DNA of 64,000 nucleotides from Phyllostachys edulis (lineage: Eukaryota; Streptophyta; Magnoliopsida; Poales; Poaceae), in contig CM070561.1 in the NCBI GenBank assembly GCA_036346405.1, positions 27,250,215 through 27,314,214 on the forward strand. The letters are read 5' to 3'. Positions within the stretch are counted from its first letter, which is position 1, and every line of letters begins with the position of its first letter. The notes under the pieces are model-generated. The model searched no databases. It was not told the DNA's origin and worked only from the letters and a program-made list of their open reading frames with translations. Of the stretch, positions 1 to 11,561 are shown piece after piece. Made by a program: the position numbers and the translations under genes.

Positions 1-612
1 CAAGAATCAAATGGCATAGAAGCATTTGATCTCAATAATTCATTTTCAGATTTTAGGCATGCAAAAGAATTATTCAAGTTCTCCATGTCTACAAGCAATG
101 AATCATAAGCATTCATGGAGGTTTTCAATTTGGAGAGCTCATGAGACAGATCACCCTTTTCTCTTTTTAGTAATTTTATTTTCTTCCTAAGAGCATGCAA
201 TTTGTATTCATATGAAATCAAGCCATCAATGAGTTTTTCTTTGCTCACTTTGCTTAGCTTGATTAGCGGATCATCCTCGGAAGAGTCATCATCGATAAGC
301 TCTCCATCATGTTCGTCCTCACTCGCTACTGCACATACGCCAATGGGCTAGCTCCTTCTCCTTGGGCTCCAAGCGAATCTCATCTCTGAAACTAGGACAA
401 TCAAAACAAAAGAATTCGCCACAAATATCACAGGAGAAATCCTCGTCAATCGACATTATCCTTATCATACGTTCAAATATCTTGTTACGACAAACACCAC
501 CGATAAAGGAACTGCGACAAGATGCAAAGAAACGCTCACAAGTCCTCATATTTGTCACCATGCTCAAAGATCGGTGAAGATCACAAAAGAGCAAACTTGG
601 CTCTGATACCAC
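1..612 (-). pseudogene. gag-like start of a minus-strand LTR element (partial)
   Basis: Read on the minus strand, coding potential begins next to the primer site at 598-611. One frame is open to a TGA at 319-321 and contains closely spaced cysteines (CDIC...CFDC). A second frame is open from about 318 to the window edge and gives an acidic patch (DDDSSEDDP) followed by a Lys/Leu-rich, coiled-coil-like stretch. This suits the start of a retrotransposon gag, probably with a frameshift near 320. No RT or integrase is visible because the element continues left of the window. Copia type is my guess from overall style only. Confidence 0.5.
598..611 (-). other. tRNA primer binding site of the minus-strand LTR element
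   Basis: The plus strand reads TGGCTCTGATACCA, which is TGGTATCAGAGCCA on the minus strand, the standard initiator-Met tRNA primer site of plant LTR elements. It lies two bases from the LTR edge at 614 and fixes the element's orientation. Confidence 0.9.
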
Positions 613-613
613 T

Positions 614-1884
614 TGTAGGACCGGAAAGGCGATTGAGGGGGCGTGAATAGGAGCACGCTCACTTTTTCACAAAGATCGAATTCAACACCAATTCACTCCA
701 ATAGCTATGGAAGCTCTGAAGATCAAAGTACAAGTGCAGCGGATAACTTGTATTGAATTCAATCCAAACCCCAAAGCATTGAATCAAACGACTTCAAATC
801 ATAGAGGCGGAGCGGTCTGACCGATATCACCAGCGGTCTGACCGACTAGCTGAAGAACCGGGAAAAACATGCCAAACTGAAATTGGTTGGGCGGTCTGAC
901 CGACGTTGCAAAACCGATCTGACCAGACCTGACACAGAACAGTGCTGACAGCCCGAAAACCAATACTCAAATCGGTCTAACTTTTGATATTCATGATGAA
1001 ACTTGACCAAACTTGAGACACACCTTCCTAATGATATCAGGAACCTATTCCAAGCAACGATTGTCCAGATCCAAGCTAAAGTCCTGACCTTTTTCAATAT
1101 GAGCGAAGGGTGCTCCAAAAACGGGTCAAATACAAAAATGGTGATTGGGAGGATTTCGTGGGAGGAATCATTCCAAGGTGGCTAACGATGGTCTCCCATA
1201 CATCTTAGCACTCTCAATCACAAGAAGAATCAAGCCAAAAGCTCTCAAGAGCAAAACCCCCCGAAAATCACCCTTTCTTCACCAAAACCGGGCAAAACCA
1301 AAACTTAGATCCAAAAGCTTGCTCGTGGTTGATTGATGATCTAGATGATCCTAGATAGGTTCCCACATGTCACAGCAAGCTAGATCTACGGAAGAAACCA
1401 ATCAAAAACCCGCGGATTGAAGAAAGCCCCAAAATCACAAAATAGAGAGGAAGAACAAATAAGAACTCATCTTGTTGCAATCTTCCTTGGATTGATTTGA
1501 GAAGATGAATGTTGTTACTCCACATGGAGGACAAAGCTCACCATGTAAGCACACACTCTCAATCCAAACCCTAGAACCTAGCTCTCATCTCTTCTTCTCA
1601 AAACCCTAAAACACAATAGGGCACATAAGGGGTTTGGCTGGCTCTCTCCTTTGGCTTCAGCAGCATCTAAGCAGCCACCAACACCCCTATTTATATGAAG
1701 GCTAAGCATCTAGGGTATATTCCATTAGGGCACCCATTAAACCCTAACACACAATGGGTTACACATACGCACGCATCTCAAAGCGCCGTCTTCATCATCA
1801 ATTGACCTAAACCGCTTCACCATGCGTCGACCCGCGTCGCGGTTTAGCCAAAAGGTCACCAAGGCGGTATTTGGTGAAATTACC
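614..1884 (-). repeat. LTR of the minus-strand element, first arm
   Basis: The LTR starts (plus coordinates) with TGTAGGACCGG directly after the primer site. It is interrupted at 1885 by the gypsy element and resumes at 17220. It contains several copies of the short palindromic word CGGTCTGACCG near 820-910, which recurs in the other arm. No gene is seen here. Confidence 0.75.
1880..1884. repeat. Target site duplication TTACC (left)
   Basis: TTACC precedes the 5' LTR and is repeated exactly at 17215-17219 after the 3' LTR, proving an intact insertion. Confidence 0.93.
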
Positions 1885-2439
1885 TGTAACATCCCAAATA
1901 CCTAAACAGGTGTTTGTTTCAAATGTAATTAAATGTGTAGAAATTAAAACTTTTTCTCACATCTTGAAAACCCATAAACTCACATATAATTCGTGTCCAA
2001 GAGTTGTGTTATCCAAAAACACCCAACTCTTGTTGACCAAAAGTCAAACTCATGTTCCATTTGTCACAAATCTTGTGCCAAACTTTTGGAAATAATTTTT
2101 CTTGGTCCTAGTATTGATGTAGGGCCTCCCTGAAAAATATCATAAGTTATAAAACTTGTTTGATAATTTTTGGAGGTAAAACAATTCCTTGAACAGCCTT
2201 CATGAATTTCCTGAGAAAAATACATTGCATAAAAACCTCTGGGAATTTTATGTAAGGTTAATCTTAATGTCAGCAAGCTCCAGTTAAAATTTCAAAAATT
2301 TTGGAGTTGAATTGCTATCCCAAACAATTCTGCTAAGTCTTAGCTGCTAAAAATTAAATTTAAAAGGGTGCATTGTTCCTTGGGTGAACCATTTGCAAAG
2401 TAGTCGGCCAAATTTCATCGAGACCTCCCGCCACCCACT

Positions 2440-2945
2440 TGAGGTGCAACCGTTGGATCAAGATCCAACAGTCACGACCTCCTCCCGAGCCAGCGCAGCT
2501 CAACTGACCTCCCTCTCCACCTTGATGATGTCGTAGCTGTTGGATTCCTATCTAACGGCCACGACCTCCTCCTCTCGACCAACTCATCAGACCTCCTTCT
2601 CACTGTGCGAGGTCGGGGCCGTTGGATCAACATCCAACCGCCACGACCTCCTCGGTTTATCTTGTGCACGGACCTCCTCTGCGGTCAACACCGCAGGACC
2701 TCCCGCCTCATCGAGGTCATAGCCGCTGGATCAAAGATCCATGGCCATAACCTCCCTCGCTAATCAAGCCACGGACCTCCTCTCCACCTTGTGGAGGTCG
2801 TAGCCGTTGGATTCAGATCCAAGGGCCACGACCTCCGCTGCCAACCATCGCAGCCAAGACCTCCCCCTCGCCTTATGCGCGTCAGACCTCACAAGACGTG
2901 AGGTCGTGGCAGTTAGATGAGAATCTCACGGCCATGACCTCCCCT
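2440..2945 (+). repeat. Array of ~42-nt GAGGTC...GACCTC hairpins in the LTR
   Basis: Imperfect inverted repeats begin GAGGTC, read into a GCCGTTGGATC-like word, and return as GATCCAACGGC...GACCTC. Clear units are 2609-2650, 2713-2753, 2794-2835 and 2900-2941, each 41-42 nt. A similar 44-nt unit lies at 4503-4546. The same units occur in the 3' LTR, for example 12996-13037. The role is unknown. Confidence 0.75.
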
Positions 2946-3390
2946 TAGTGCGTTCTATGCAATCCTTGGACCTCCTGTCCCATTTTTCCTCGTGCGCATC
3001 CGCGTTAAGGAAATCGTGGGGCCACGACCTCCCCGTCCAAGATCGTGTGGCTGGGACCTCCTCCCAGTCACTTTAAACGTAACGGTTCAAAAATAACATC
3101 CGATGGCCACGACCTCCTCATTCACTTAATCCAACGGTGGGCTTGAGGACCTGTTCTTCTCCTAGCTTGGGCTCGCGTGCGAGCCATGGCAGAGGGGAAG
3201 GTCAGCTCAAGTCTTGTCCAACTACTGCTCTGGGCGCATTAAATGCATGTCGGCCCCTTCCGCCCACTTGGCCATGCTCGACTACCTACTTTGTCCCTCC
3301 ATCTTGTCTACTCCATGGACCTCCGTGGACCTCCCCAGGCTAAGCTCACCATGAGCTTAACCCATGGTGCAGGACCTCTCCTACCCTAGG

Positions 3391-3397
3391 TATAAAA
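3391..3397 (+). promoter_or_regulatory. Probable TATA box of the 5' LTR
   Basis: TATAAAA follows the GACCTCC-rich zone and is conserved at 13672-13678 in the 3' LTR. It lies about 1.5 kb into the LTR, a plausible U3/R position. Inferred from motif and position only. Confidence 0.55.
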
Positions 3398-6119
3398 CCT
3401 CCTCGAGCTCCCTTTGGCTTCTTTTACACACCATAGGGCTTGGCCTTGCCTGTGCTTGGCCGAGCTTGTCCTCCACCAACCTCCCTTTTGGCTGCCATTG
3501 TTGTAGTCCTTGGAGCTCCTCGGTGGCTTTGTTCCAGTGGCTCCCTCTTCAACCCCTTGCTCAATTGGTGCTTCCTAAACCTCCTGGAGTTAAACCTAAC
3601 ACATGTTGGGTTGACATTTTCAGAGGAGGCTTAGCATTGGAGCTTGGAGCTTAGGCTTGGGGCAGTGGAGCTTCTCATCTTCCCAAACTCCGGTCATCAC
3701 TTCCACGACCTCCTCAGCACCTTCACGACGTCCAGGTAACCTCCTGGTAGTCTTTAGTGCTGGGCACACGCTTGAATGATGTCGCGGAGCTTTACTTCGC
3801 ATTTTGGTCGTTTGGCCGTGCTTGCCACCTTGGCCATCTCCGGCTCGCCGATGTTCAAAGCCATCGCCGCCGTCGAGAGTTGGTCCACTGTGTGCGCAAC
3901 GCTATTGCGCACACAATGGTACCCTTGGTGGTCGCCGGCGAGGTCTGCATCGCCGGCATTGCCCATGTCTTTACGGTGAGCTTTTTGTCGGAACTGACCA
4001 CCCCGCGTGTCATTAGGACAAAGATTTGGGGCAGTAAATGCTCCCAATGATGGGGCATTCTATCTTTGTCTTAGCGCTGGACCTCCTTGTGTCCCAGCAG
4101 CGACCTCCTGTGTCCTGCGCAAGACTTCATGTCATGTCTCAATCTTGCACTTGAAAGCAAGAAAACCTTTGGATCTGGCCGTCCAAGACCTCCTCAGAGG
4201 AGATCTTGAACGTCCAGGACCTCCCCTTGCGCAATCGTGGCCGTCCAGACCTCCCCTGGAGGTCTGTGACGTTAAGACCTCCGCGTGGACCTCCTCGAGG
4301 TCATCTAGACCGTTTAGACCTCCCTCGCTTCCTCCCCACCATTCCGGACCTCCCTCCGGTGTTGTGGTCCATTGGATGCACCATCAACGGCCACGACCTC
4401 CCCTCTGCTCGCGCGCGCGTTGCTGGGATGACATGGACCGTTGGATCCAAGATCCACGGCCCATGACCTCTGGACCTCATGGCCGCGTGTCGTTAACCCT
4501 GGGAGGTCTTGAGCCGTTAGATCTGAGATCTGTGGCTCATGTCCTCCCAGTCTGATGGTTTTAGAAACTCGAGAAAACTCTTTATTTGCAAACTGAAAAA
4601 GGTAATAACTTCAAAATTTCATATCTAATTCATTTTAAATCCAAATAAAGTGATTCAAATTTCTGCAGCTCTGTCTTGGACTAGACTTTAATCTAAAAAT
4701 GATTATAAGTTGAGTTCAGCTCCAGAACCTAGATTTGCCAATAGGTTTTAAAACTAACTTTAAATGTTACACATAAAATAGTGTTTAATTGTAAAATGCA
4801 TAGGTAATGCTCTGTAGATTATTTTTGAGTGAATCCAACTTTGTTGGTTTCCTCTATTAATGAACTTACTGTGAAAATTAGTTTTCAACATGTTGCTGTT
4901 GTCAAAAAGAGTACTTGTGCATTATAATTTTGTTCAAGTTCTTGTTTTTGAAAAATTATAGAAAATGCATAATAGCTCCAAATGAGATGAACTCAATTGT
5001 GTTATTCATCTCATGAGGTGCTGGTTTTACAGTAAAAATATCATTATCACCACCCTTCTAGAAAATGTTGCCTAATAATTAAATTAGTGAATAGTGGTAG
5101 TTTGGTATTTTTAGGGCGGAGTAGATTTGTTTTGCTCATAACTTTTGCATTGAGAATCCAAATTAATTCGTTCTTGTTGCTAAATTCCCTAAAAATCATC
5201 CTCTTGTTGCTGTAGAAAATTCAGAGTATTTGGAGTTTGTTTGCTGTGCTGTCTTTGTCGTTTTTCGTCGTTCTTATCGATTCTTTTCGTCTTTTCGATT
5301 ATGTGTTGACGAGTGTGTTGATCCCGTGAGCGATCCTCAGCAAAATATTGAGAAAAACCAGCAAGGCAAGCAGTTTGATCATCTCCATACTTTCCCATTA
5401 CTTTAAGGTCTAATATATTGTTTTACTTGTATGTATGCATTGCTACTTTGTGTTGAATTGTCGCTAGTGATCCTATAGATGCATAATCAGTAGGTAAATG
5501 TCCATTCTCTACTACTAAGCCTAGGATTACTTGCTGTGATGTGGAGTTCGTTGGATGAGCTCTCATCACTTAGTAGATTACGTTTTGATATGCTTAGCAA
5601 TGCTTAGATAACGGTAGAAATGGGCGGTTGTCGACATTATGTCGATGACCTTGATCACACTAAAATTCTTATTCCTTTTTGTCCATCTTGTGCTTTGTCA
5701 CTTTGTAAACAAATAAAACAAACATGAAAACAAATCTGTTATTGACTTGAGCACAATGGATGATGGTGTGATTTGTTGGGTGTGAAAGGAATGGTGCCCA
5801 AGTCCCCAAGGACCGAGTTACTTGCCCATCGATCCAAGCAATTATGCGTGCTAACCACACGAGGGGATATGGGACCTCTCTTGGCTAAGTACTTTGGGAG
5901 GTGTTAATTGGGGGTCGCAGGTGAGTAAAAGCTGTTTTATAAGGAAAGAGCACTGCGATTCTTTGTGGCTGGGCAGTGTCTCCTACCTTCTGGGTTGTCG
6001 CGACTCTTAATTAGCATCGCTCATTGGAAATGCCTCGTAGGACTTAGCCGTGCCGGCATACCAAAGGAAGTGTGCTAATCATGTGGCGAAAAGGCGGTCT
6101 GGCGTGTGGGTACATTGGT

Positions 6120-6503
6120 ACACCCCTGCAGGGTTAAAACTATTCGAATAGCCTCGTCCTAGGTTATGGACACGCTTGGTGATTTCTCACAAGAACTAGA
6201 CTACAACATTTAATTAAAACTTGATGGGTTGGTATGAATGGATGTTCATGCTATTGTTGTGGTGGCTATTGGGTTAGTCACTTCCAGGATTGTTGTTGTC
6301 TATCTTTTGTTACTTGTCTCGTTGTTCTTGCAAATTAAAATGAATTGCAAATCTGCTATGGAAATTATTTAAATATTGCAAATGAAAACTTGCTTTATGC
6401 TAAAATAAGTCCAAAGCCTCATCCACTAAATAAAGCTTGCATGTAGTTAAACTATAGTTCTGTTATACTACACGTCAGTCTTGCGAGTACATTATTTGTA
6501 CTC
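6120..6503 (+). other. Conserved LTR 3' block with two palindromes
   Basis: It contains CCCTGCAGGG, then CTATTCGAATAG (6140-6151), then a GGTTATGGAC-like word, then GGTATGAATGG near 6232, and the stem GAGTACATTATTTGTACTC (6485-6503). The same set recurs in the other long LTRs of the window on both strands. Possibly RNA structure near the R/U5 region; function is inferred only from conservation. Confidence 0.65.
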
Positions 6504-6934
6504 ATTTGCTTTGCTTAATAACCTTGTTGCAGAGGAGGTAGGGTCCAAAGGACTTTACTTTTGTGAGATGTGCGGCGGTTGGGAATCGAGCTAGGCGTCT
6601 TGGTTGGTTGCCTTGTGGGCTAAAGGCAAACCTTGTGGCTCCCTTTTGTTTATCGCCATCTTATGGCATGTTGCTTCCGCTGTGTTACCTTTATTGTTGT
6701 ATTTGGCTGGTCGGCCCCTTTTGTAATAACTCTATATGTTGTATGTCTTTTAATCTAGTTCGTGCTTTGGTTCTATGTCTTGAATGGAATTGATGTATGA
6801 TTTTGTAAAGGGGTGTGTATACTGCGTTCTGGGAAGTATACATATCTCGAAGACACGGATTATTATGTTTGTGATGCTAGGGTCAATGGTTGACTAAGTA
6901 TTACAAGCTTAATAAACCGGGGTCCTCACTAAGT

Positions 6935-6948
6935 TGGTATCAGAGCCA
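6935..6948 (+). other. Primer binding site of the Tekay-like element
   Basis: TGGTATCAGAGCCA matches the initiator-Met tRNA 3' end and lies four bases after the LTR. Confidence 0.93.
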
Positions 6949-7690
6949 TACCGACCATAGAAACCCTAGCTTGGTCGTTTTTAGGATATTTTGAAAAACC
7001 TATTTTCAAAGTATCAAAGAGTTTATGAAAGCTTAAGTAATTCTCAGATTTTACTCCTTACCTATCTTAGCTTTCTTCTCTCATCTTACTCTAATTTGAG
7101 TTTTAAAATTGTTTACCTCTCCTTCCTTCAAACATAGTTGTTATCGTTTAACTGGTTTTTGGGGGAACTTATGAGAGTTCTAAAATTGAAGTCTTGGCTG
7201 TCTGTTGGTGAAGAATGGAAGTATTTGGAGCTGGAATTCAAATCTGGAATTTTAGGACAGCAAGCAAGCATTTTAGGGCAGCAAGCTCAAGCTAGTAATT
7301 AATGTAGAAAATGAGAGGTTAACTCAACTAAAACTTGTGGGAATAAAAGGGTAAGATGTGATATTAGTTAGCTAAGTATCTAACAATTAATTCGCTGGTT
7401 TAACCTTGCTTTTGAGTAGAATTAGAGCTGAAATAGCTTGCTGAAATTCTGCCTTCTCAACCAATTACTCGTTCATTCAATACGGGATAGTTGCATAGAG
7501 AAGTTGAGCGTATTTTTCTAGAGTTCCCTTGCTGTTTTTGGAGTCTTTTAGGAGCTTTTAAAGTCCTTTTACTTGCTGTTTTAGCTTTCGATTAGGGTGA
7601 TATTACATTCCCCTAGTCGTTAGCTTATTCGCTTTCGTTGAGATTTTGTTTTGCGGGTATTAGTTGCTAACCTCTTTCCCCTTCAACAGG
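6949..7690 (+). other. Untranslated leader of the Tekay-like element
   Basis: AT-rich sequence between the primer site and the gag start at 7691. No coding signature is seen. It presumably holds packaging and dimerisation signals, which I cannot locate. Confidence 0.6.
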
Positions 7691-8789
7691 ATGGCAGGTT
7701 GTACTGGTAGTGGCCAAGGCCAGGCAGCTGGTCCAGACGAGCAGCTTCCTCCTCCTCCGACCATGGCCGAGGTTCTTCTTCAGATAGAGCGCAACCGTGC
7801 GGATGACAGGAGAGTGCTACTGGATGTCATCGCGCGCAACACCTCAGCCCTTACCGGTGCTTCAGGATCCGGGCAAGGGAGTGGACATCAGTCTCGTGGG
7901 GGCCTCGCTGAGTTTCTTCGTACCCAGCCCCCCACCTTTTCGTGTCGAGGACCCGCCGATCTGAGCAGCCGCTCCGTCTGGTTGAGCGGAAGCTCAAGAT
8001 CGCGCAGCGCTTGATGCACGAGAAGGCGCTGCTTGCATCACACCACCGGAGGGTGCGGCTTTGTCATGGTGGGAGAGCTATCTCGCCATGCAGCCCGCAG
8101 ACCACACTGTCACCTGGGGGGAGTTTCGTACTGCCTTCCGTCGATCTCATATCTCTGCCGGCTTGATGAACATCAAGAAGCAGGAGTTTCTCACCCTCAA
8201 GCAGGGGCGTAGCTCCGTCGTGGAGTATGTGTACGAGTTCAACCATCTGGCTCGTCATGTTCCCGAGGATGTGGCCACTGATATGGCCAAGCAGGCGAAG
8301 TTCAGGGGTGGCTTGTTCGAGGAGCTTAAGGACAAGCTATCCATCGTCGACTTCCCTGATTTCCAGACCTTGGTCGACAAGGCCATCGTCGCTGAGCATT
8401 CTGGTAGGGAGCTTATGGATTCCCGCAAGCGCAAGTGGGAGTCCCACAAGTCATCCAGGGCCAGTTCTTCTCGCTCCAGTCAGTCTCAGGGGTATCATCA
8501 TCAGGCTTCAGTGCCCCTGAGGTTGCCAGCACCTGCCCCTCGTCCTTCGCAGGCCGTGCCCCAATCACGTGCACCTGCGAGTCAGCTTGGTGGCCCCCGC
8601 AACCCAGCCGCCAACGTCGTTTGTTTCTTCTGCAACCAGAAGGGCCATTATGCAAATAATTGCCCTAAGAAGACTGGAGCAGCCCTCGTCCTAATGGAGG
8701 ACGCGGGCCGTGGTGGATCTTCTCGGATCGAAGATTGTCCCCGTGGCCCAAGGCGTGGGCGGCGGTCGCGTCAACGCCATCTCTGCTGA
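7691..8789 (+). pseudogene. gag: gag of the Tekay-like element, frameshifted
   Basis: The start at 7691 begins MAGCTGSG, with a proline-rich segment and a helical region before the capsid-like part. A second segment from about 8061 shows the retrotransposon gag signature (SWWESY...AMQPADHTVTWGEF), followed by a Ser/Pro/Gln-rich linker and a zinc knuckle CFFCNQKGHYANNC (CX2CX4HX4C) near 8627-8668. Three frames are needed to cover it, with shifts near 7940 and 8035-8060. It would form the RNA-packaging particle. The breaks make it a pseudogene, or reflect sequence errors. Confidence 0.85.
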
Positions 8790-9159
8790 GGAGGCACAGG
8801 AGGCACCTAACGTCGTTTTGGGTACGCTTCTTATTAACTCCCATCCTGCTCTCGTTTTATTTGATTCTGGAGCATCTCATTCTTTCGTATCTCAGCCTTT
8901 TGCTGCTGTTAGTGATCTTTTGTTTGCTCCTCTGTTGGTCCCGTTGCTCATTCGCTCTCCCGGTTCGGAGTTGAGGGCTGAGTTTGAGTGCAGGGATGTT
9001 CCTATCGAAATTGAGGGAGTAAGATTTTCAGCAAATCTTACCCTCCTCAATGCAGCGAGCCTAGATGTGATTCTTGGCATGGATTGGTTGTCTCAGCACA
9101 TGGGGCAAATCGATTGCGCCCGGAAGCTCATTTACCTTACAAGTCCATCTGGCGAGTAG
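8710..9159 (+). pseudogene. Retropepsin-like protease of the Tekay-like element
   Basis: The open segment contains the aspartic protease active site LFDSGASHSF and the downstream VILGMDWL strand typical of plant gypsy proteases. It overlaps the gag 3' end in another frame and ends at a TAG at 9157-9159, before the RT. It would cleave Gag-Pol. The catalytic Asp-Ser-Gly is present, but the stop separates it from RT. Confidence 0.85.
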
Positions 9160-9615
9160 GTTCGCTTTTCGCCAAAGCTGTCAGGCCCTCATCTCTTCGC
9201 ACTTGAAGCGAAGCCAGCTCCGGATATTCGTGAAGTCCCAACGGTATGTGACTTCATGGATGTCTTTCCTGAGGATCTTCCTGGGATGCCACCCGTTCGT
9301 GATCTCGAGTTCGTCATCGAGTTGGCTCCCGGTACCGCCCCGATTTCGAAGAGGCCTTATCGGATGCCACCGAATGAGTTGGTGGAGTTGAAGAAGCAAC
9401 TTAATGAGCTTCAAGAGAAGGGTTTCATTCGCCCTAGCTCATCTCCGTGGGGTTGTCCGGCTATCTTCGTTAAGAAGAAAGACGGTACTTTGCGCATGTG
9501 CGTCGATTATCGTTCGCTTAACGAAGTGACGGTCAAGAACAAGTATCCTTTCCCTGCATCGATGATCTCTTCGATCAGTTATCTAGAGCCCAGGTTTTCT
9601 CCAAGATTGATTTGA
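9160..9615 (+). pseudogene. pol: Reverse transcriptase N-terminal part
   Basis: The frame from 9256 carries MDVFPEDLPGMPP, the usual protease-RT linker of gypsy elements. It continues with the RT fingers region (KRPYRMPP, GFIRPSSSPWG, KKDGTLRMCVDYR). It runs out of frame at about 9590-9615 and continues in the next feature, so a small indel separates the two halves of RT. Confidence 0.88.
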
Positions 9616-11561
9616 GAGTGGGATATCATCAAGTTCGTATCCGACCTGAGGATATTCCCAAGACGGCTTTCTCTACTCGTTATGGCTTGTATGAGTACAC
9701 CGTCATGTCTTTCGGCTTGACCAATGCTCCTGCCTTGTTCATGAACCTCATGAATTCGGTATTCATGGAGTATTTGGATAAGTTCATCGTGGTCTTCATC
9801 GATGATATTCTTATCTACTCCAAGAACGATGAGGAACACGCCAAGCATCTGAAGCTTGTTTTGGGCAAGCTGCGTGAGCACAAGCTGTATGCGAAGTTCA
9901 GCAAGTGCGCTTTCTGGTTGAAGGAAGTGGCCTTCTTGGGCCATGTGCTTTCAGCAGGAGGCATAGCCGTTGATCCTAGCAAGGTCAGTGATGTGCTATC
10001 CTGGAGTCAGCCTCGTTCGGTAACGGATGTGCGGAGTTTTCTCGGTTTAGCGGGATATTATCGTCACTTCATCGAGAACTTCTCCAAGATCGCGAAGCCG
10101 ATGACGGAGTTGCTCAAGAAGGACAAGAAGTTCGTGTGGTCCGCTGAGTGTGAGGAAAGTTTCCAGGTACTCAAGACGCGTTTGACCACTGCTCCCGTCC
10201 TCGTTCTTCCCGATATCCATCGGAGCTTCGATATCTATTGCGATGCTTCTCGTCGAGGCCTCGGTTGTGTCCTTATGCAAGAAGGCAAGGTAGTGGCCTA
10301 TGCATCAAGGCAATTGAGACCTCATGAACTCAACTATCCTACCCATGATTTGGAGCTAGCTGCTGTGATTCATTCACTTAAGATTTGGCGACATTACCTT
10401 ATCGGTAATCGTTGTGAAGTGTATTCGGATCACAAAAGCTTGAAGTATTTGTTCACCCAGCCAGATCTGAACCTCAGGCAAAGGAGATGGTTGGAATTGA
10501 TCAAAGACTATGATGTGGGTATTCACTACCATCCGGGCAAGGCTAATGTCATTGCCGATGCGCTTAGTCGCAAAGCGCATTGCAATGCTTTGTCTCTTAA
10601 GGAGCTTCAACCCTCTCTTCTGGAGGAATTTCAGCGTCTCAACTTGGGTTTGGTTGAGCATGGTTTCCTCGCTACCTTGGTTGTGCAGCCAACCTTGGTG
10701 GATCGTGTCAAGGCCGCTCAGCAATCGGATCCTGCGGTGAACAAAATCAAGGAAAATGTCAAGAACGGAACAGCCAAGTGCTTCTCTAAGGATGAGCATG
10801 GTGTTGTGAGGTTCGGGCAGCGCCTTATGGTTCCAAAGGACATGGAGTTACGGAATTTGATCCTCCGCGAAGCCCATGATTCGCCTTTATCCATTCACCC
10901 CGGGGCCACAAAGATGTATCAAGATCTCCGTCAGGGATTTTGGTGGACCCGAATGAAGAGGGAGATTGCAAAGTTCGTTGCCGAGTGCGACGTGTGTTGT
11001 CATGTGAAGGCTGAGCATCAGCGTCTAGCTGGACTGCTTCAGCCCCTGCCTGTTCCTGAATGGAAGTGGGATTCGATCGGGATGGATTTTATTACCGGTC
11101 TACCCAGGTCACCGAAGGGAAATGATGCCATTTGGGTTGTCATTGATCGGTTGACTAAAGTGGCACACTTTCTTCCAGTCAAGACCAAGATTCATACCGG
11201 TCGCCTAGCTGAGCTCTATGTATCCAGGATCGTGAGTTTGCATGGTGTGCCGAAGACGATCGTTTCCGATCGTGGTTCCATTTTCACTTCCCAGTTCTGG
11301 CATAGCCTACAGGAGGCTATGGGAACTCGCCTTTCGTTTAGCACGGCATATCATCCCCAAACTGATGGTCAGACCGAGAGGGACAACCAGGTTTTGGAAG
11401 ACATGCTCCGTGCTTGTGTTCTTTCTTATGGGAAGCATTGGGAGAAATGCTTACCATTCACCAAGTTTTCTTACAACAACAGCTTTCAGGCCAGTCTCGG
11501 CATGGCACCTTTCGAGGCCTTATATGGGAGAAAGTGCAGAACCCCGTTGAATTGGTTTTAG
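9612..11561 (+). pseudogene. pol: RT palm, RNase H and integrase of the Tekay-like element
   Basis: One open frame of 649 codons. RT palm: MSFGLTNAPALF and the catalytic FIDDILIYS (Asp pair about residues 64-65). RT connection: GLAGYYRHFI. RNase H: DIYCDASRRGLG and SDHKSLKYLF, ending near ADALSRK. Integrase: an H-H-C-C zinc domain, then the DDE core with D in GMDFITGLP, D in VSDRGSIFTS and E in QTDGQTERDNQ. It ends at a TAG at 11559-11561 shortly after the core. All catalytic residues I can check are present. Confidence 0.95.

Larger units (their letters stand above)
1885..6930 (+). repeat. 5' LTR of the Tekay-like element
   Basis: It begins TGTAACATCCC and ends GGGGTCCTCAC(T). The 3' copy ends in CACA, so the last base here is probably mutated. 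The length is 5046 bp. It contains a GACCTCC-rich hairpin zone (2440-3130 and 4200-4560), a TATA box at 3391, an AT-rich middle part, and a conserved 3' block at 6120-6503. The short open frames in it are duplicated in the 3' LTR only because the LTRs are copies, and I do not call them genes. Confidence 0.95.

Noticed and set aside
3364..3654. Frames in the LTR repeated at 13645-14031
   Set aside because: LTR duplicates in several overlapping frames, with frame breaks between the copies; not a conserved gene.
4007..4555. 182-codon plus-strand frame in the LTR
   Set aside because: It lies over the GACCTCC repeat zone, is Pro/Arg/Ser-rich, and is not conserved in frame in the 3' LTR.
6563..6793. 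76-codon frame repeated at 16847-17077
   Set aside because: It is duplicated because both lie in the LTRs of one element. No domain, and the Cys/Leu-rich composition is of no known family.
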